From Cytobacillus firmus (GTDB lineage: Bacteria > Bacillota > Bacilli > Bacillales > Cytobacillaceae), in contig NZ_CP086235.1 of NCBI RefSeq assembly GCF_023612095.1, positions 2,491,501 through 2,555,500 of the forward strand: a stretch of DNA of 64,000 bases. Direction: 5' to 3'. The translations under genes were made by a program, and so were the position numbers. Below are positions 1-9,379 of the stretch, piece by piece. Each line of letters begins with the position of its first letter. Position 1 is the first letter of the stretch. The notes below the pieces were generated by a model. The model did no database searches. It saw only the letters and a list, made by a program, of their open reading frames with translations, and was not told the DNA's origin.

Positions 1-95
1 TTCCTATTACTATTCCGCAGCTGCTTGTCATCTGGGCAGAGAGAACCATTCTGACCATACTGATTACAGCTCCACTGGCTTATCTGCTGCTTTAA
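1..95 (+). CDS. C-terminal end of a membrane protein (5' truncated)
   Basis: An open frame enters from the left edge (frame 3) and stops with TAA at 93-95. The 30 visible residues include a hydrophobic stretch ending in LITAPLAYLLL, as expected for the last transmembrane helix of an integral membrane protein. A strong terminator follows at once, which supports this frame as the real gene end. The family cannot be named from so short a piece. Confidence 0.55.
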   Translation, partial: PITIPQLLVIWAERTILTILITAPLAYLLL

Positions 96-100
96 CTGGA

Positions 101-130
101 AATCCCCGCTCACTTCAGCGGGGATTTTTC
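101..130 (+). terminator. Intrinsic terminator after the truncated membrane protein
   Basis: Perfect 10-bp stem AATCCCCGCT / AGCGGGGATT with a 6-nt loop, followed by a T run. Confidence 0.85.
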
Positions 131-196
131 GCATATATTTTTCCTCCATAACCAAACTAACAGAGGAATGAGTCTAAGAATAGCAGGTGATGGATT

Positions 197-1387
197 TTGT
201 ACAGGCTGTTTACACATAATGACCTTGATGGTGTCGGGTGCGGCATTGTTGCCAGGATCGCTTTTGGAAAAGATGTTGAGGTGCGCTATAACTCTGTGAT
301 GGGACTTGATTATCAGATAGAAAAATTGCTGGAAAATGAAAAAAACATAAAAGATGATTTTTTAATGATCACGGATTTATCAGTTAACGATGAAAATTTG
401 ATCAGGCTTGATGATCTGGCAAAAAGCGGCGGAAACGTCAGATTAATTGACCATCATAAAACAGCTCTTCATTTTAATGATTACAGCTGGGGCAGAGTGA
501 AAGTGCAATATGAAGATGGCAGGCTCACGGCTGCGACCTCTTTACTGTATGAGTATCTATTAAAACATGAACTGATCCAGCCGTCTCAGGCCCTCGATGA
601 ATTTGTCGAGCTTGTGCGACAGTATGACACATGGGAATGGGATCAAAATGAAAATATAAAGGCAAAAAATCTGAATGATTTATTTTTCATGATTTCCATA
701 GAAGAATTCGAAGAAAAAATGACGGAAAGAATCAAGAGCTCCAATACATTCGATTTTGATGAGTTTGAACAGAAATTGCTGGAAATGGAAGAGCAAAAGA
801 TTGAGCGTTACGTCAGGCGGAAGAAACGGGAATTGGTACAAACGTTCATTGGGGAATATTGTACAGGCATTGTCCATGCAGAATCTTATCATTCGGAGCT
901 TGGCAATGAACTTGGTAAAGAGTATCCCCATATCGACTATATCGCTATCTTAAATCTCGGGGGCAAAAAAATCAGTTTCAGGACAATCCATGACCACGTT
1001 GATGTTTCTGCCATGGCCGGAAAGTTTGGAGGGGGCGGACACGCAAAAGCATCGGGCTGTTCGATGGGAAAAGATGCTTATAAACTATTTGTTCAGGACA
1101 TATTTCCCCTGGACCCTTTGAGACAGGATGCATTTAAAAACAAATACAATATTAAAAGCACGAAACAGGGATCACTGTACGAAAATAAGAAGGGAGACAA
1201 ATTCTTTATTTTTGCTGAAGCCGATGACAAGTGGATCCTTGAAATGAACGGCAAGCCAATACAGGAACCTTACCCGGATTTCCAGGCAGCAGAAAATTAC
1301 ATTAAAAGAAAATACCAGGCATGGCTTGTTCATGATGATATTTATGTTGAATTTTTAAAGCGTTTTTATATTAAGGCAAAAAACTAG
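197..1387 (+). CDS. nrnB: DHH-family phosphoesterase, NrnB-like oligoribonuclease
   Basis: A 396-residue DHH/DHHA1 protein. The N-terminus carries the metal motif HNDLDG (D9, D11), a DHH triad with following Lys lies near residues 85-88, and the C-terminal half has the DHHA1 glycine motif GGGGHAKASG near residue 280. Length and domain order match B. subtilis NrnB (YngD, about 399 aa), a cytoplasmic 3'-5' nuclease that degrades 2-5 nt nanoRNAs, rather than the shorter NrnA (about 313 aa). The start is TTG at 197, behind an AGGTGATGG ribosome site; no in-frame ATG fits better. It is a single gene with its own terminator. Family assignment is firm; assignment to NrnB rests on length and overall appearance. 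Confidence 0.8.
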   Translation: MYRLFTHNDLDGVGCGIVARIAFGKDVEVRYNSVMGLDYQIEKLLENEKNIKDDFLMITDLSVNDENLIRLDDLAKSGGNVRLIDHHKTALHFNDYSWGRVKVQYEDGRLTAATSLLYEYLLKHELIQPSQALDEFVELVRQYDTWEWDQNENIKAKNLNDLFFMISIEEFEEKMTERIKSSNTFDFDEFEQKLLEMEEQKIERYVRRKKRELVQTFIGEYCTGIVHAESYHSELGNELGKEYPHIDYIAILNLGGKKISFRTIHDHVDVSAMAGKFGGGGHAKASGCSMGKDAYKLFVQDIFPLDPLRQDAFKNKYNIKSTKQGSLYENKKGDKFFIFAEADDKWILEMNGKPIQEPYPDFQAAENYIKRKYQAWLVHDDIYVEFLKRFYIKAKN

Positions 1388-1393
1388 CTGAAG

Positions 1394-1419
1394 AGCAGTC
1401 CCTTTGGATTGCTTTTTTT
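1394..1419 (+). terminator. Intrinsic terminator after nrnB-like gene
   Basis: 8-bp stem AGCAGTCC / GGATTGCT (one G.U pair), then seven or more T. Confidence 0.8.
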
Positions 1420-1579
1420 CTTTCGGGCTCTTGGATAATTTCCTTTCATTATCAATCTTCTCAAATTACGGCATGAAATTTTCAATTATGTAACAATTTA
1501 TAAATATGATAGGGCTATGCATGGTTTGTTTGATACAATCAGGATGGATTGATTATCGGTTTGAATTGGATGTGTATTT

Positions 1580-2752
1580 ATGAAGAAATTGGTTGCTATT
1601 ATCCTGCTTTTGTTCAGTTTTCCTGCTGGTAACGCAGCGGCTGAGGAAACAAAAGAGCCTGAAATTATCAGTGAAGCCGCAATTGTAACAGATTCAGAAT
1701 CAGGGGCAGTTCTGTATGCAAAAAATGCGGATAAAAAGATGTATCCGGCCAGTTTAACGAAAATAGCAACAGCCATTTATGCCATTGAACATGGCGACTT
1801 GAGTGACCTGGCCACAGTCAGCAAAAAAGCAGCGGAGACTGAAGGGACACGAGTGTATTTGGAGGAAGGGGAACAGGTGCCCTTGAAAAAACTCGTTCAG
1901 GGAATGCTGGTTAACTCAGGAAATGATGCTGCCTGGAGCATTGCTGAGCATCTGGACGGCAATATAGAAGCATTCTCAGAGAATCTTAATCGCTACCTGA
2001 AAGAGAAGGCAGGGTTAAAAAATACCCACTTTGTTAATCCTCACGGTCTGTATGATGAAAACCACTATACAACCGCAGCTGATCTCGCGAAATTAACCAA
2101 TTATGCTCTGAAAAATGAAACCTTCAGAGAAATTTACGGCACAAAGGAATTGAAATGGACTGGAAAGTCATGGGATACTACCATCTTTACTCATCACAGG
2201 ATGCTCAAAGGGGAGGTTCCATTCGAGGGAGTGACTGGGGGAAAGACAGGGTTCGTTGATGAAGCCAAGCAGACTCTAGCTACCTCTGCCGAATATGATT
2301 CAATCAAGTTAACCGCTATTGTGTTAAAAGCGGAATATAAGCGGGATATTTATAATGATACAAAAAACCTTTTGGATTATGGACACAGCAACTTTGAAAC
2401 TGCGGAACTCAGCAGCACTGAGGTTTTTCCGTCAGAGGGAAAAACCTATACAACTGGCGGTACAATAATACCTGTCACTTTGCCTAAAGGAAACTACGAA
2501 GAAAACATTACAGCAAAAGGGAAGCTGCAGATAAAGAATGAAAACGGGAGAATCATTCAATCTGTAAAGCTGATCGAGGATAAACAGGATGAAGTGGTTT
2601 CAAGCCAGCTCAAAACAGATAAGGAGCCAGTAAAAGAGACAACAGGGTACTATGGAAAAGCAGGATTAGCCCTATTCTTATTCGGAATCTTTATTCTCGT
2701 ATTAAGGAAAAATCTTAAAGCAAAAGCTAGAAGAAGGAGAAGACGGGTATAA
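1580..2752 (+). CDS. D-alanyl-D-alanine carboxypeptidase (DacF-like, PBP5 family)
   Basis: A 390-residue serine DD-peptidase (S11). It has a signal peptide (KKLVAIILLLFSFPAGNAAA), the active-site SxxK motif SLTK (S58, K61), the SGN motif (S113) and the KTG motif (K222). A C-terminal domain follows, then a transmembrane anchor and a very basic tail ending RRRRRRV. It trims the terminal D-Ala of peptidoglycan pentapeptides at the outer membrane face. Length and architecture resemble B. subtilis DacF (389 aa), the SigF-dependent forespore enzyme that sets cortex cross-linking, but no SigF promoter could be fixed upstream. DacB or DacA subfamilies are possible alternatives. It is monocistronic. 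Confidence 0.85.
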   Translation: MKKLVAIILLLFSFPAGNAAAEETKEPEIISEAAIVTDSESGAVLYAKNADKKMYPASLTKIATAIYAIEHGDLSDLATVSKKAAETEGTRVYLEEGEQVPLKKLVQGMLVNSGNDAAWSIAEHLDGNIEAFSENLNRYLKEKAGLKNTHFVNPHGLYDENHYTTAADLAKLTNYALKNETFREIYGTKELKWTGKSWDTTIFTHHRMLKGEVPFEGVTGGKTGFVDEAKQTLATSAEYDSIKLTAIVLKAEYKRDIYNDTKNLLDYGHSNFETAELSSTEVFPSEGKTYTTGGTIIPVTLPKGNYEENITAKGKLQIKNENGRIIQSVKLIEDKQDEVVSSQLKTDKEPVKETTGYYGKAGLALFLFGIFILVLRKNLKAKARRRRRRV

Positions 2753-2779
2753 AGCCCCTCTTTATTTAATTGCATTGAA

Positions 2780-2812
2780 AAAGACTAAAGAAGTTATCTT
2801 TAGTCTTTGGCT
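2780..2812. terminator. Bidirectional hairpin between dacF-like gene and ykuS-like gene
   Basis: Perfect 11-bp stem AAAGACTAAAG / CTTTAGTCTTT. The T tail is on the minus strand, so it mainly terminates the minus-strand gene ending at 2823. Confidence 0.7.
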
Positions 2813-2822
2813 CACTTTTCGA

Positions 2823-3068
2823 TTACTGCATTCTTTGCTCCACCTGGCGGCATACCTCATCCGCTGAAAGGCCGCTTGCTTCAATGACAGAAGCCTTTGT
2901 AGATACATCCTGCATACCCATTACATTTGAATCAACACCGCTTACAACACAGCATGAGCAGTTCTCAGCATCATGCGCCGACTTCAAGTCAACCACATCA
3001 TATCCTTTTTGGCGAAGCGCTTCAGAAACATTTGTTAAGGATTGTTCAACAGCTACTCTTTTCGTCAA
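2823..3068 (-). CDS. YkuS family protein (UPF0180)
   Basis: 81 residues with the pattern of the YkuS/UPF0180 family: an N-terminal segment with a conserved GYDVVDL core, then CSCCVVSG, DSNVMGM and a C-terminal SGLSADEVCRQVEQ segment. Function is unknown. The start is placed at TTG 3068, because a GTG nine bases further up lies inside the GGAGGTG ribosome site itself. The vicinal cysteines (CSCC) could bind metal or form a redox pair, which is inference. It is divergent from the small spore protein gene at 3173. Confidence 0.85.
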   Translation of the reverse strand: MTKRVAVEQSLTNVSEALRQKGYDVVDLKSAHDAENCSCCVVSGVDSNVMGMQDVSTKASVIEASGLSADEVCRQVEQRMQ

Positions 3069-3172
3069 TATTAACACCTCCTCCGTTTGTTAGATTGGCT
3101 TTTGTACTCCATTTTTATTCCATGGATAAAAATAGCCTTAACACGAAAAAGTAAGAAAGGAGGTGTTTAACT

Positions 3173-3310
3173 ATGAGCAAACGCAAAAAAGACCCTTCAA
3201 AGGCTGGATTAAGCTCTCCAAACGTCGAAGGGCAAGGGACAACCAACGTGGAAACAGGCAGCAGAACAGCTTCCTCTGCACGCCATAAAAAGAAAAAACA
3301 GGATTTTTAA
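3173..3310 (+). CDS. YuzL family small protein
   Basis: A 45-residue, highly basic, hydrophilic protein starting MSKRKKDPSKAGLSSPNVEG and ending in a lysine cluster (HKKKKQDF). It matches the YuzL family of small spore-former proteins. A strong AAGGAGGTG site lies just upstream of the ATG. The composition (no hydrophobic core, Gly/Ser/Lys rich) resembles small acid-soluble or nucleic-acid-binding spore proteins, but no function is established. It shares a bidirectional terminator with the ABC-F gene on the other strand. Confidence 0.8.
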   Translation: MSKRKKDPSKAGLSSPNVEGQGTTNVETGSRTASSARHKKKKQDF

Positions 3311-3317
3311 CAAACTA

Positions 3318-3346
3318 AAAGCAGGAGGCTGGACCTCCTGCTTTTA
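3318..3346. terminator. Bidirectional terminator
   Basis: Perfect 11-bp stem AAAGCAGGAGG / CCTCCTGCTTT with a 5-nt loop, A-rich before and T-rich after, between convergent genes. Confidence 0.85.
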
Positions 3347-3350
3347 CTGT

Positions 3351-5006
<1,656 letters not shown>

Positions 5007-5148
5007 TTATAACACTTTCAGCGCGTAATCGCGAATTCTTTACTTATCACGTAACCTCTGCAATAAAAGTTTAGAGAATTAACAGGAAGCAAGAGGAAAA
5101 AGTCGAATACATAAGGATTATATAATGATGAGAGGAAGTGCGATTTTG

Positions 5149-5601
5149 ATGGAATCTCTTTTAAATGCAGAGGTGAAATTAAAACCTTTCAAGTTCACCA
5201 TTGAAAGAGGAAAAATCAAAGAATTTGCTATGGCAATTGGAGACAAAAACCCTATTTATTATGATGCTGACACTGCGAGAAAAGAGGGGTACCGTGACAT
5301 CCCCATCCCGCCAACATTTCCTACAGCCATAGAGATGTGGGGAGGCATGGATTTCGAAACCCTAATCGAGCTATTCGGACTTGACCCTCTCAAGGTTCTT
5401 CACGGCGGCCAGGAATATCGCTATATAGGAGAAATTTGTGCTGGCGATACAGTAACCGCGATCCCGAAAGTAATTTCTTCTTTTGAAAAGAGGAACCTGC
5501 GATTTATTACAATAGGTATTCAGTACAGAAACAATGATGGAAAAGATGTTCTCTATGCAGAATCCACCATTATTGAAAGAGGGGGAAGCAAAAATGAGTG
5601 A
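5149..5601 (+). CDS. MaoC-like protein, N-terminal (FAS1-type) dehydratase fold
   Basis: About 150 residues matching the 'MaoC N-terminal' hot-dog domain: a segment with AMAIGDKNPIYYD, then IPIPPTFPTAIEMW and a C-terminal beta segment with FITIGIQYRN. Proteins of this type pair with a second MaoC protein to form an (R)-3-hydroxyacyl thioester dehydratase/hydratase, as with HadA and HadB. ATG 5149 is preferred because GAGGAAG lies 10 bases upstream; ATG 5125 would add eight residues of poor character. The stop overlaps the next gene start by 8 bases, so the two subunits are translationally coupled. Confidence 0.75.
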   Translation: MESLLNAEVKLKPFKFTIERGKIKEFAMAIGDKNPIYYDADTARKEGYRDIPIPPTFPTAIEMWGGMDFETLIELFGLDPLKVLHGGQEYRYIGEICAGDTVTAIPKVISSFEKRNLRFITIGIQYRNNDGKDVLYAESTIIERGGSKNE

Positions 5602-5977
5602 GCTGAAAATGATTCATAAACCAGAGATCACACATACACAGCTGGTCAAGTATGCAGGGGCATCCGGAGATTTCAATCCGATTCATACAGTAGTCCCTGT
5701 AGGAGAAAAGGCCGGATTGGACGGAGTGATCGCCCACGGGATGCTTATCATGGGAATGGCAGGCGAAGCACTGGCTGAGTGGTTTCCAAGAAAGGACCTG
5801 AGAAGGTTCAAAGTGCGCTTCAGCAAAATGACACGGCCCGGCGAGAAACTGACAATAGAAGGGAGGGTGACAGGAGAGAAATGGGAAGAGGACGAAAAAA
5901 GGCTGACCGGAGAAGTATCAGTAAAAAATGAAGCTGGTGAGCAAAAGCTTTCCGGCAGGTTCGAATTCAAAATTTAA
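5594..5977 (+). CDS. MaoC family dehydratase/hydratase
   Basis: 127-residue hot-dog protein carrying the classic hydratase 2 motif: SGDFNPIHTVVPVGEKAGLDG with the catalytic Asp and His, then IAHGMLIMGMAGEA. It likely hydrates or dehydrates an acyl-CoA or acyl-ACP thioester with the neighbouring N-type subunit. Start ATG 5594 has GAGGGGG upstream and overlaps the preceding stop (ATGAGTGA). The acylase gene follows 20 bases after the stop, so the three form one apparent operon. The thioester substrate is unknown. Confidence 0.8.
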   Translation: MSELKMIHKPEITHTQLVKYAGASGDFNPIHTVVPVGEKAGLDGVIAHGMLIMGMAGEALAEWFPRKDLRRFKVRFSKMTRPGEKLTIEGRVTGEKWEEDEKRLTGEVSVKNEAGEQKLSGRFEFKI

Positions 5978-5997
5978 TAATAAAGGAAGGAATGTCT

Positions 5998-8367
5998 ATG
6001 GAAGGCAATATTAGGATCCAGCATCGGCCAAAATCAAAGTGGAAGAAGTACTCGCTTTGGAGTATTGCTATCATTTTAGTGCTGCTGGCTGCTGCCTTTT
6101 TCATTACGTATGGTTTTTTGTCCCGCTCTCTGCCTAAAACAGAGGGAGAAATCAGAATAGGTTCCATCTCTGAGGAAGTAAAGGTCAATCGCGATAACAG
6201 CGGAGTCCCACACCTGATTGCTGCCAATGAAAGGGACCTTTTTATTGCCCAAGGCTATGTCCAGGCACAGGACCGCCTTTTTCAGATGGATTTAAGCAGG
6301 CGTCAGGCATCGGGAAGATTGAGCGAAGTAATCGGAGAGGCTACGGTTGAAAATGATAAATATTTTAGAACTCTTGGTTTGAGAAGAGCTGCAGAAGCAT
6401 CCTATGAAGCATATTCCTCAGATGCAAAACAGATTTTAGGCTGGTATGCGGAAGGAGTTAATCTTTATATAAAAGAAGTTATAGAAAATGGAAAAATCCC
6501 TGTTGAATTTTCCATACTCGGCTATGAACCGGAAGAATGGTCTCCTGTGGATTCGCTTACTATTGGCAAATACATGGCATATGATCTTGGCGGACACTGG
6601 GAAAGCCAGGCATTCCGCTATTATCTCCTTCAGCATTTTCCGGAAGATAAAGCATATGAATTATTCCCCTCCTATCCGGAAGAAGCCCCATACATAATAG
6701 GAAAACACAACTTAAATATTGAAAAAAGCTTTGCATCTGTCATCACGCCTCCAGAATTCAACGGAAGCAATAACTGGGTGGCAGCCGGCAGTAAAACGGC
6801 ATCCGGAAAGCCTATATTGGCTGATGATCCTCATTTATCCCTGAACACACCTTCGATCTGGTATCAGATGCACCTGGAGTCCCCTGAAATGAATGTCAGC
6901 GGTGTCATTTTTGCCGGAATCCCAGGCATCATACTCGGTCACAATGAACATATTGCATGGGGAGTAACCAATACAGGACCAGATGTACAGGATTTGTATA
7001 TTGAAAAAAGGAATCCTGCCAATATAAATGAGTTTCTATTCAATGAAAAGTGGGAAAAGGCAGAAGTAATAGAAGAACCAATTAAGGTAAAAGGCAAAGA
7101 GCCAATTAGCTATAAAGTAACGATTACACGCCACGGACCTGTGATTTCGGAATTTGCTGGAGACAGCGGAAAGGATACCGTTCTTTCCTTGCAATGGACA
7201 GCACTTCAGCCATCAAAAGAGCTGGAAGCCATTCTAAAAATGAATAAAGCATCAGACTGGAATCAGTTTGAACAAGCATTGGAGTTATTTCACACACCTG
7301 CCCAAAACTTTGTATTTGCTTCTTCGGATGGAACAATAGCTTATAAAGCAAATGGTAAAATCCCAATCAGAAAGAAAGGAGACGGACTGCTGCCGGTGCC
7401 CGGCTGGTCGGATGAATATGAGTGGAAAGGCTACATCCCTTATGATCAGCTGCCTAAAACGATCAATCCCGAAGAAGGCTATATCTCAACGGCAAACAAT
7501 AAGGTGATGGATGGCAGCTACCCTTACCACATCAGTCATGATTGGGCCCAGCCCTATAGGCAAATGCGCATTCAGGAATTTCTCAAGAGCAAGGATAATC
7601 TTACAACTGAAGATATGATGTCACTGCAAATGGATCAAAAAAACCTGCAGGCAAAGGAATTTATACCGCTTTTCCTGTCCGGAATGAAAGAACCATCAAC
7701 CGCTCTTGAAAAGGAAGCTTTAACGATCCTAAGTAAATGGGATTATATTGACAGCAAGGATGAGGCAGCCCCTCTCATTTTCAATCTTTGGATGAAAAGC
7801 ATATCAGATGTTCTTTTTGAAGATCAGATATCACCCCAAATGAGGAAGCTCTTCAAAGGGCAAAAGCAGGCAGTGGATGAATTATTGAGAAATGCAGCAA
7901 GTGGCCGCGAAAGCAATTGGATTGAAGAAAAGGGAGGATTGCAGGAAGTCCTTTCCCAATCATTGAGTACAGCGGTAAGAGAAGCCGAAAATCTTCAAGG
8001 AAGCAGCCCGTCTAAGTGGAAATGGGGTAATTATCATCAATTAGCTTTTTCCCACCCGCTTTCGAGTGTAAAACCTTTAAACTATTTATTTAATAGAGAG
8101 GGACGAATTCCTGTTGGCGGCAGCTCAGTCACTGTGCAGGCGGCAGCCAACAAAGACGATGGCACTGTGAATCATGGAGGCTCGTGGAGATTTGTGATTG
8201 ATACACAAAACATGAACACCGCCTACCATCTGGTGGGACCAGGGCAATCCGGACATCCTTTAAGCCAGTGGTACCATGATCAGATGAATGACTGGGCAGA
8301 AGGGAACTATCATAAAACATCCCTCAATGAAGAAAAAACCAGTCATACACTTTTATTAAAACCTTGA
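5998..8367 (+). CDS. Penicillin acylase family protein (membrane-anchored Ntn hydrolase)
   Basis: 789 residues. A cytoplasmic basic start is followed by one transmembrane anchor (about residues 20-41), then an extracellular penicillin-amidase domain. The N-terminal block RDNSGVPHLIAANERDLF and the AQDRLFQMDL block are typical. Autocleavage should occur before S257 in the GSNNWVAAGS motif to expose the catalytic Ser of the beta chain. Later blocks such as AWGVTNTGPDVQDLY and STANNKV also fit. Family members hydrolyse amides such as beta-lactam side chains or N-acyl homoserine lactones. Start 5998 is chosen over ATG 5992 because AAGGAAGG is only one base from 5992 but seven from 5998. It is last in the MaoC operon. 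Substrate unknown. Confidence 0.85.
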   Translation: MEGNIRIQHRPKSKWKKYSLWSIAIILVLLAAAFFITYGFLSRSLPKTEGEIRIGSISEEVKVNRDNSGVPHLIAANERDLFIAQGYVQAQDRLFQMDLSRRQASGRLSEVIGEATVENDKYFRTLGLRRAAEASYEAYSSDAKQILGWYAEGVNLYIKEVIENGKIPVEFSILGYEPEEWSPVDSLTIGKYMAYDLGGHWESQAFRYYLLQHFPEDKAYELFPSYPEEAPYIIGKHNLNIEKSFASVITPPEFNGSNNWVAAGSKTASGKPILADDPHLSLNTPSIWYQMHLESPEMNVSGVIFAGIPGIILGHNEHIAWGVTNTGPDVQDLYIEKRNPANINEFLFNEKWEKAEVIEEPIKVKGKEPISYKVTITRHGPVISEFAGDSGKDTVLSLQWTALQPSKELEAILKMNKASDWNQFEQALELFHTPAQNFVFASSDGTIAYKANGKIPIRKKGDGLLPVPGWSDEYEWKGYIPYDQLPKTINPEEGYISTANNKVMDGSYPYHISHDWAQPYRQMRIQEFLKSKDNLTTEDMMSLQMDQKNLQAKEFIPLFLSGMKEPSTALEKEALTILSKWDYIDSKDEAAPLIFNLWMKSISDVLFEDQISPQMRKLFKGQKQAVDELLRNAASGRESNWIEEKGGLQEVLSQSLSTAVREAENLQGSSPSKWKWGNYHQLAFSHPLSSVKPLNYLFNREGRIPVGGSSVTVQAAANKDDGTVNHGGSWRFVIDTQNMNTAYHLVGPGQSGHPLSQWYHDQMNDWAEGNYHKTSLNEEKTSHTLLLKP

Positions 8368-8459
8368 AAAAGTATAAAATGTTTCTTTTTGTTCATAGTT
8401 TTTTCATAAATTTCATGTAAAATATTAATCATACAGGCAGGGAAAAAGGAGTTTTTTAG

Positions 8460-8594
8460 ATGGCTAAAAAACAGCTGGTTGATTTAGTAAACCGATTAAA
8501 GAAATCCGGTATTAAAGTAAGCTTTTCAAAACCAAGATCAAAAACTTTAATACTCATTGACCAAGACAAAAATCTATCTTCTTCTGCGAATTAG
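8460..8594 (+). CDS. Small basic protein, unrecognised
   Basis: 44 residues (MAKKQLVDLVNRLKKSGIKV at the start, ending SSSAN). It is preceded by a good AAAAGGAG site and followed by a strong terminator, so it is probably a real small gene. It appears to be one amphipathic helix followed by a short beta hairpin (KVSFSKPRSKTLILID). No family is recognised and no function is proposed. Confidence 0.6.
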   Translation: MAKKQLVDLVNRLKKSGIKVSFSKPRSKTLILIDQDKNLSSSAN

Positions 8595-8600
8595 GTTAAG

Positions 8601-8632
8601 AAAAATGGCGGATCCTGAATCCGCCATTTTTT
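8601..8632. terminator. Bidirectional terminator
   Basis: Perfect 12-bp stem AAAAATGGCGGA / TCCGCCATTTTT between convergent genes. Confidence 0.9.
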
Positions 8633-8633
8633 G

Positions 8634-9233
8634 TTATATTTTCTTCATAATCTTTTTGAAAACTTCATTCCTGTCAAAATCTTCTCCCATAGGGAATTTC
8701 TTAATAAATTTATTATTCTCATCCAGCAAATATACAAAGGTGCTATGAACATAGAAGCCATCGCCGGGATCACGGTATTGAAATTGGAAAGTGTTTGCGA
8801 GCTCCTGAATTTCAGCCTGATCCTTTTTCAGTGTATCAGGATCGGCAGTTAGAAAGAGCCAATTCTCATCATTTTCAATGTCAAAGGTGCTTCTGTATTT
8901 TTTAAGAACATCTGCGGTGTCCCGATAAGGGTCGATTGTTACTGTAATAAATTGTACTTTGTTCCCAAATACGCCCTCATTAGAAAGATCACTTTTCAAG
9001 AGATTCATCCTTTGGGTAGTCGTCGGACATATATCCGGACAGTGCGTATAAATAAATTCTACAAGCTTCAGTTTTTCATCAGATTCTGCAAAGTCGTATA
9101 CCTTCTCATCATCGGTTAAAAGTGTAATATGTTCAGGTATCTTCGCTGTCATATCACGGATGATAAAAAAAGAAATGCCGGCAGAAATACCTAATATTAC
9201 AATAATAGCAGAAATCATATATACTCTTTTCAT
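8634..9233 (-). CDS. SCO1/SenC family copper chaperone (YpmQ-like)
   Basis: 199 residues. An N-terminal signal anchor (about residues 5-26) is followed by an extracytoplasmic thioredoxin-fold domain. It has the copper-binding CxxxC motif in THCPDICP (C65, C69), the conserved DPYRDT segment and the distal histidine ligand in YVHSTFVY (H163). SCO proteins deliver copper to, or reduce, the CuA centre of cytochrome c oxidase. The ATG at 9233 is chosen because the upstream TTG at 9248 would place the GGGAGGGG ribosome site inside the gene. It is monocistronic here. Confidence 0.9.
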   Translation of the reverse strand: MKRVYMISAIIVILGISAGISFFIIRDMTAKIPEHITLLTDDEKVYDFAESDEKLKLVEFIYTHCPDICPTTTQRMNLLKSDLSNEGVFGNKVQFITVTIDPYRDTADVLKKYRSTFDIENDENWLFLTADPDTLKKDQAEIQELANTFQFQYRDPGDGFYVHSTFVYLLDENNKFIKKFPMGEDFDRNEVFKKIMKKI

Positions 9234-9340
9234 TATTTCCCCTCCCAATATAAGGATAAATAATATCCATCAAAAATCCTATGGATAATCTGTGAACTTA
9301 TTCTTAATAGGGGAGAAACTTTTTCAAGGAATTTCAATTA

Positions 9341-9369
9341 AAAAAGGAACCTCGAAAGGTTCCTTTTTT
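9341..9369. terminator. Terminator of dhaS
   Basis: Stem AAAAAGGAACC / GGTTCCTTTTT with a 6-nt loop and runs of A and T on both sides. Confidence 0.85.
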
Positions 9370-9379
9370 GATTCGGCTA

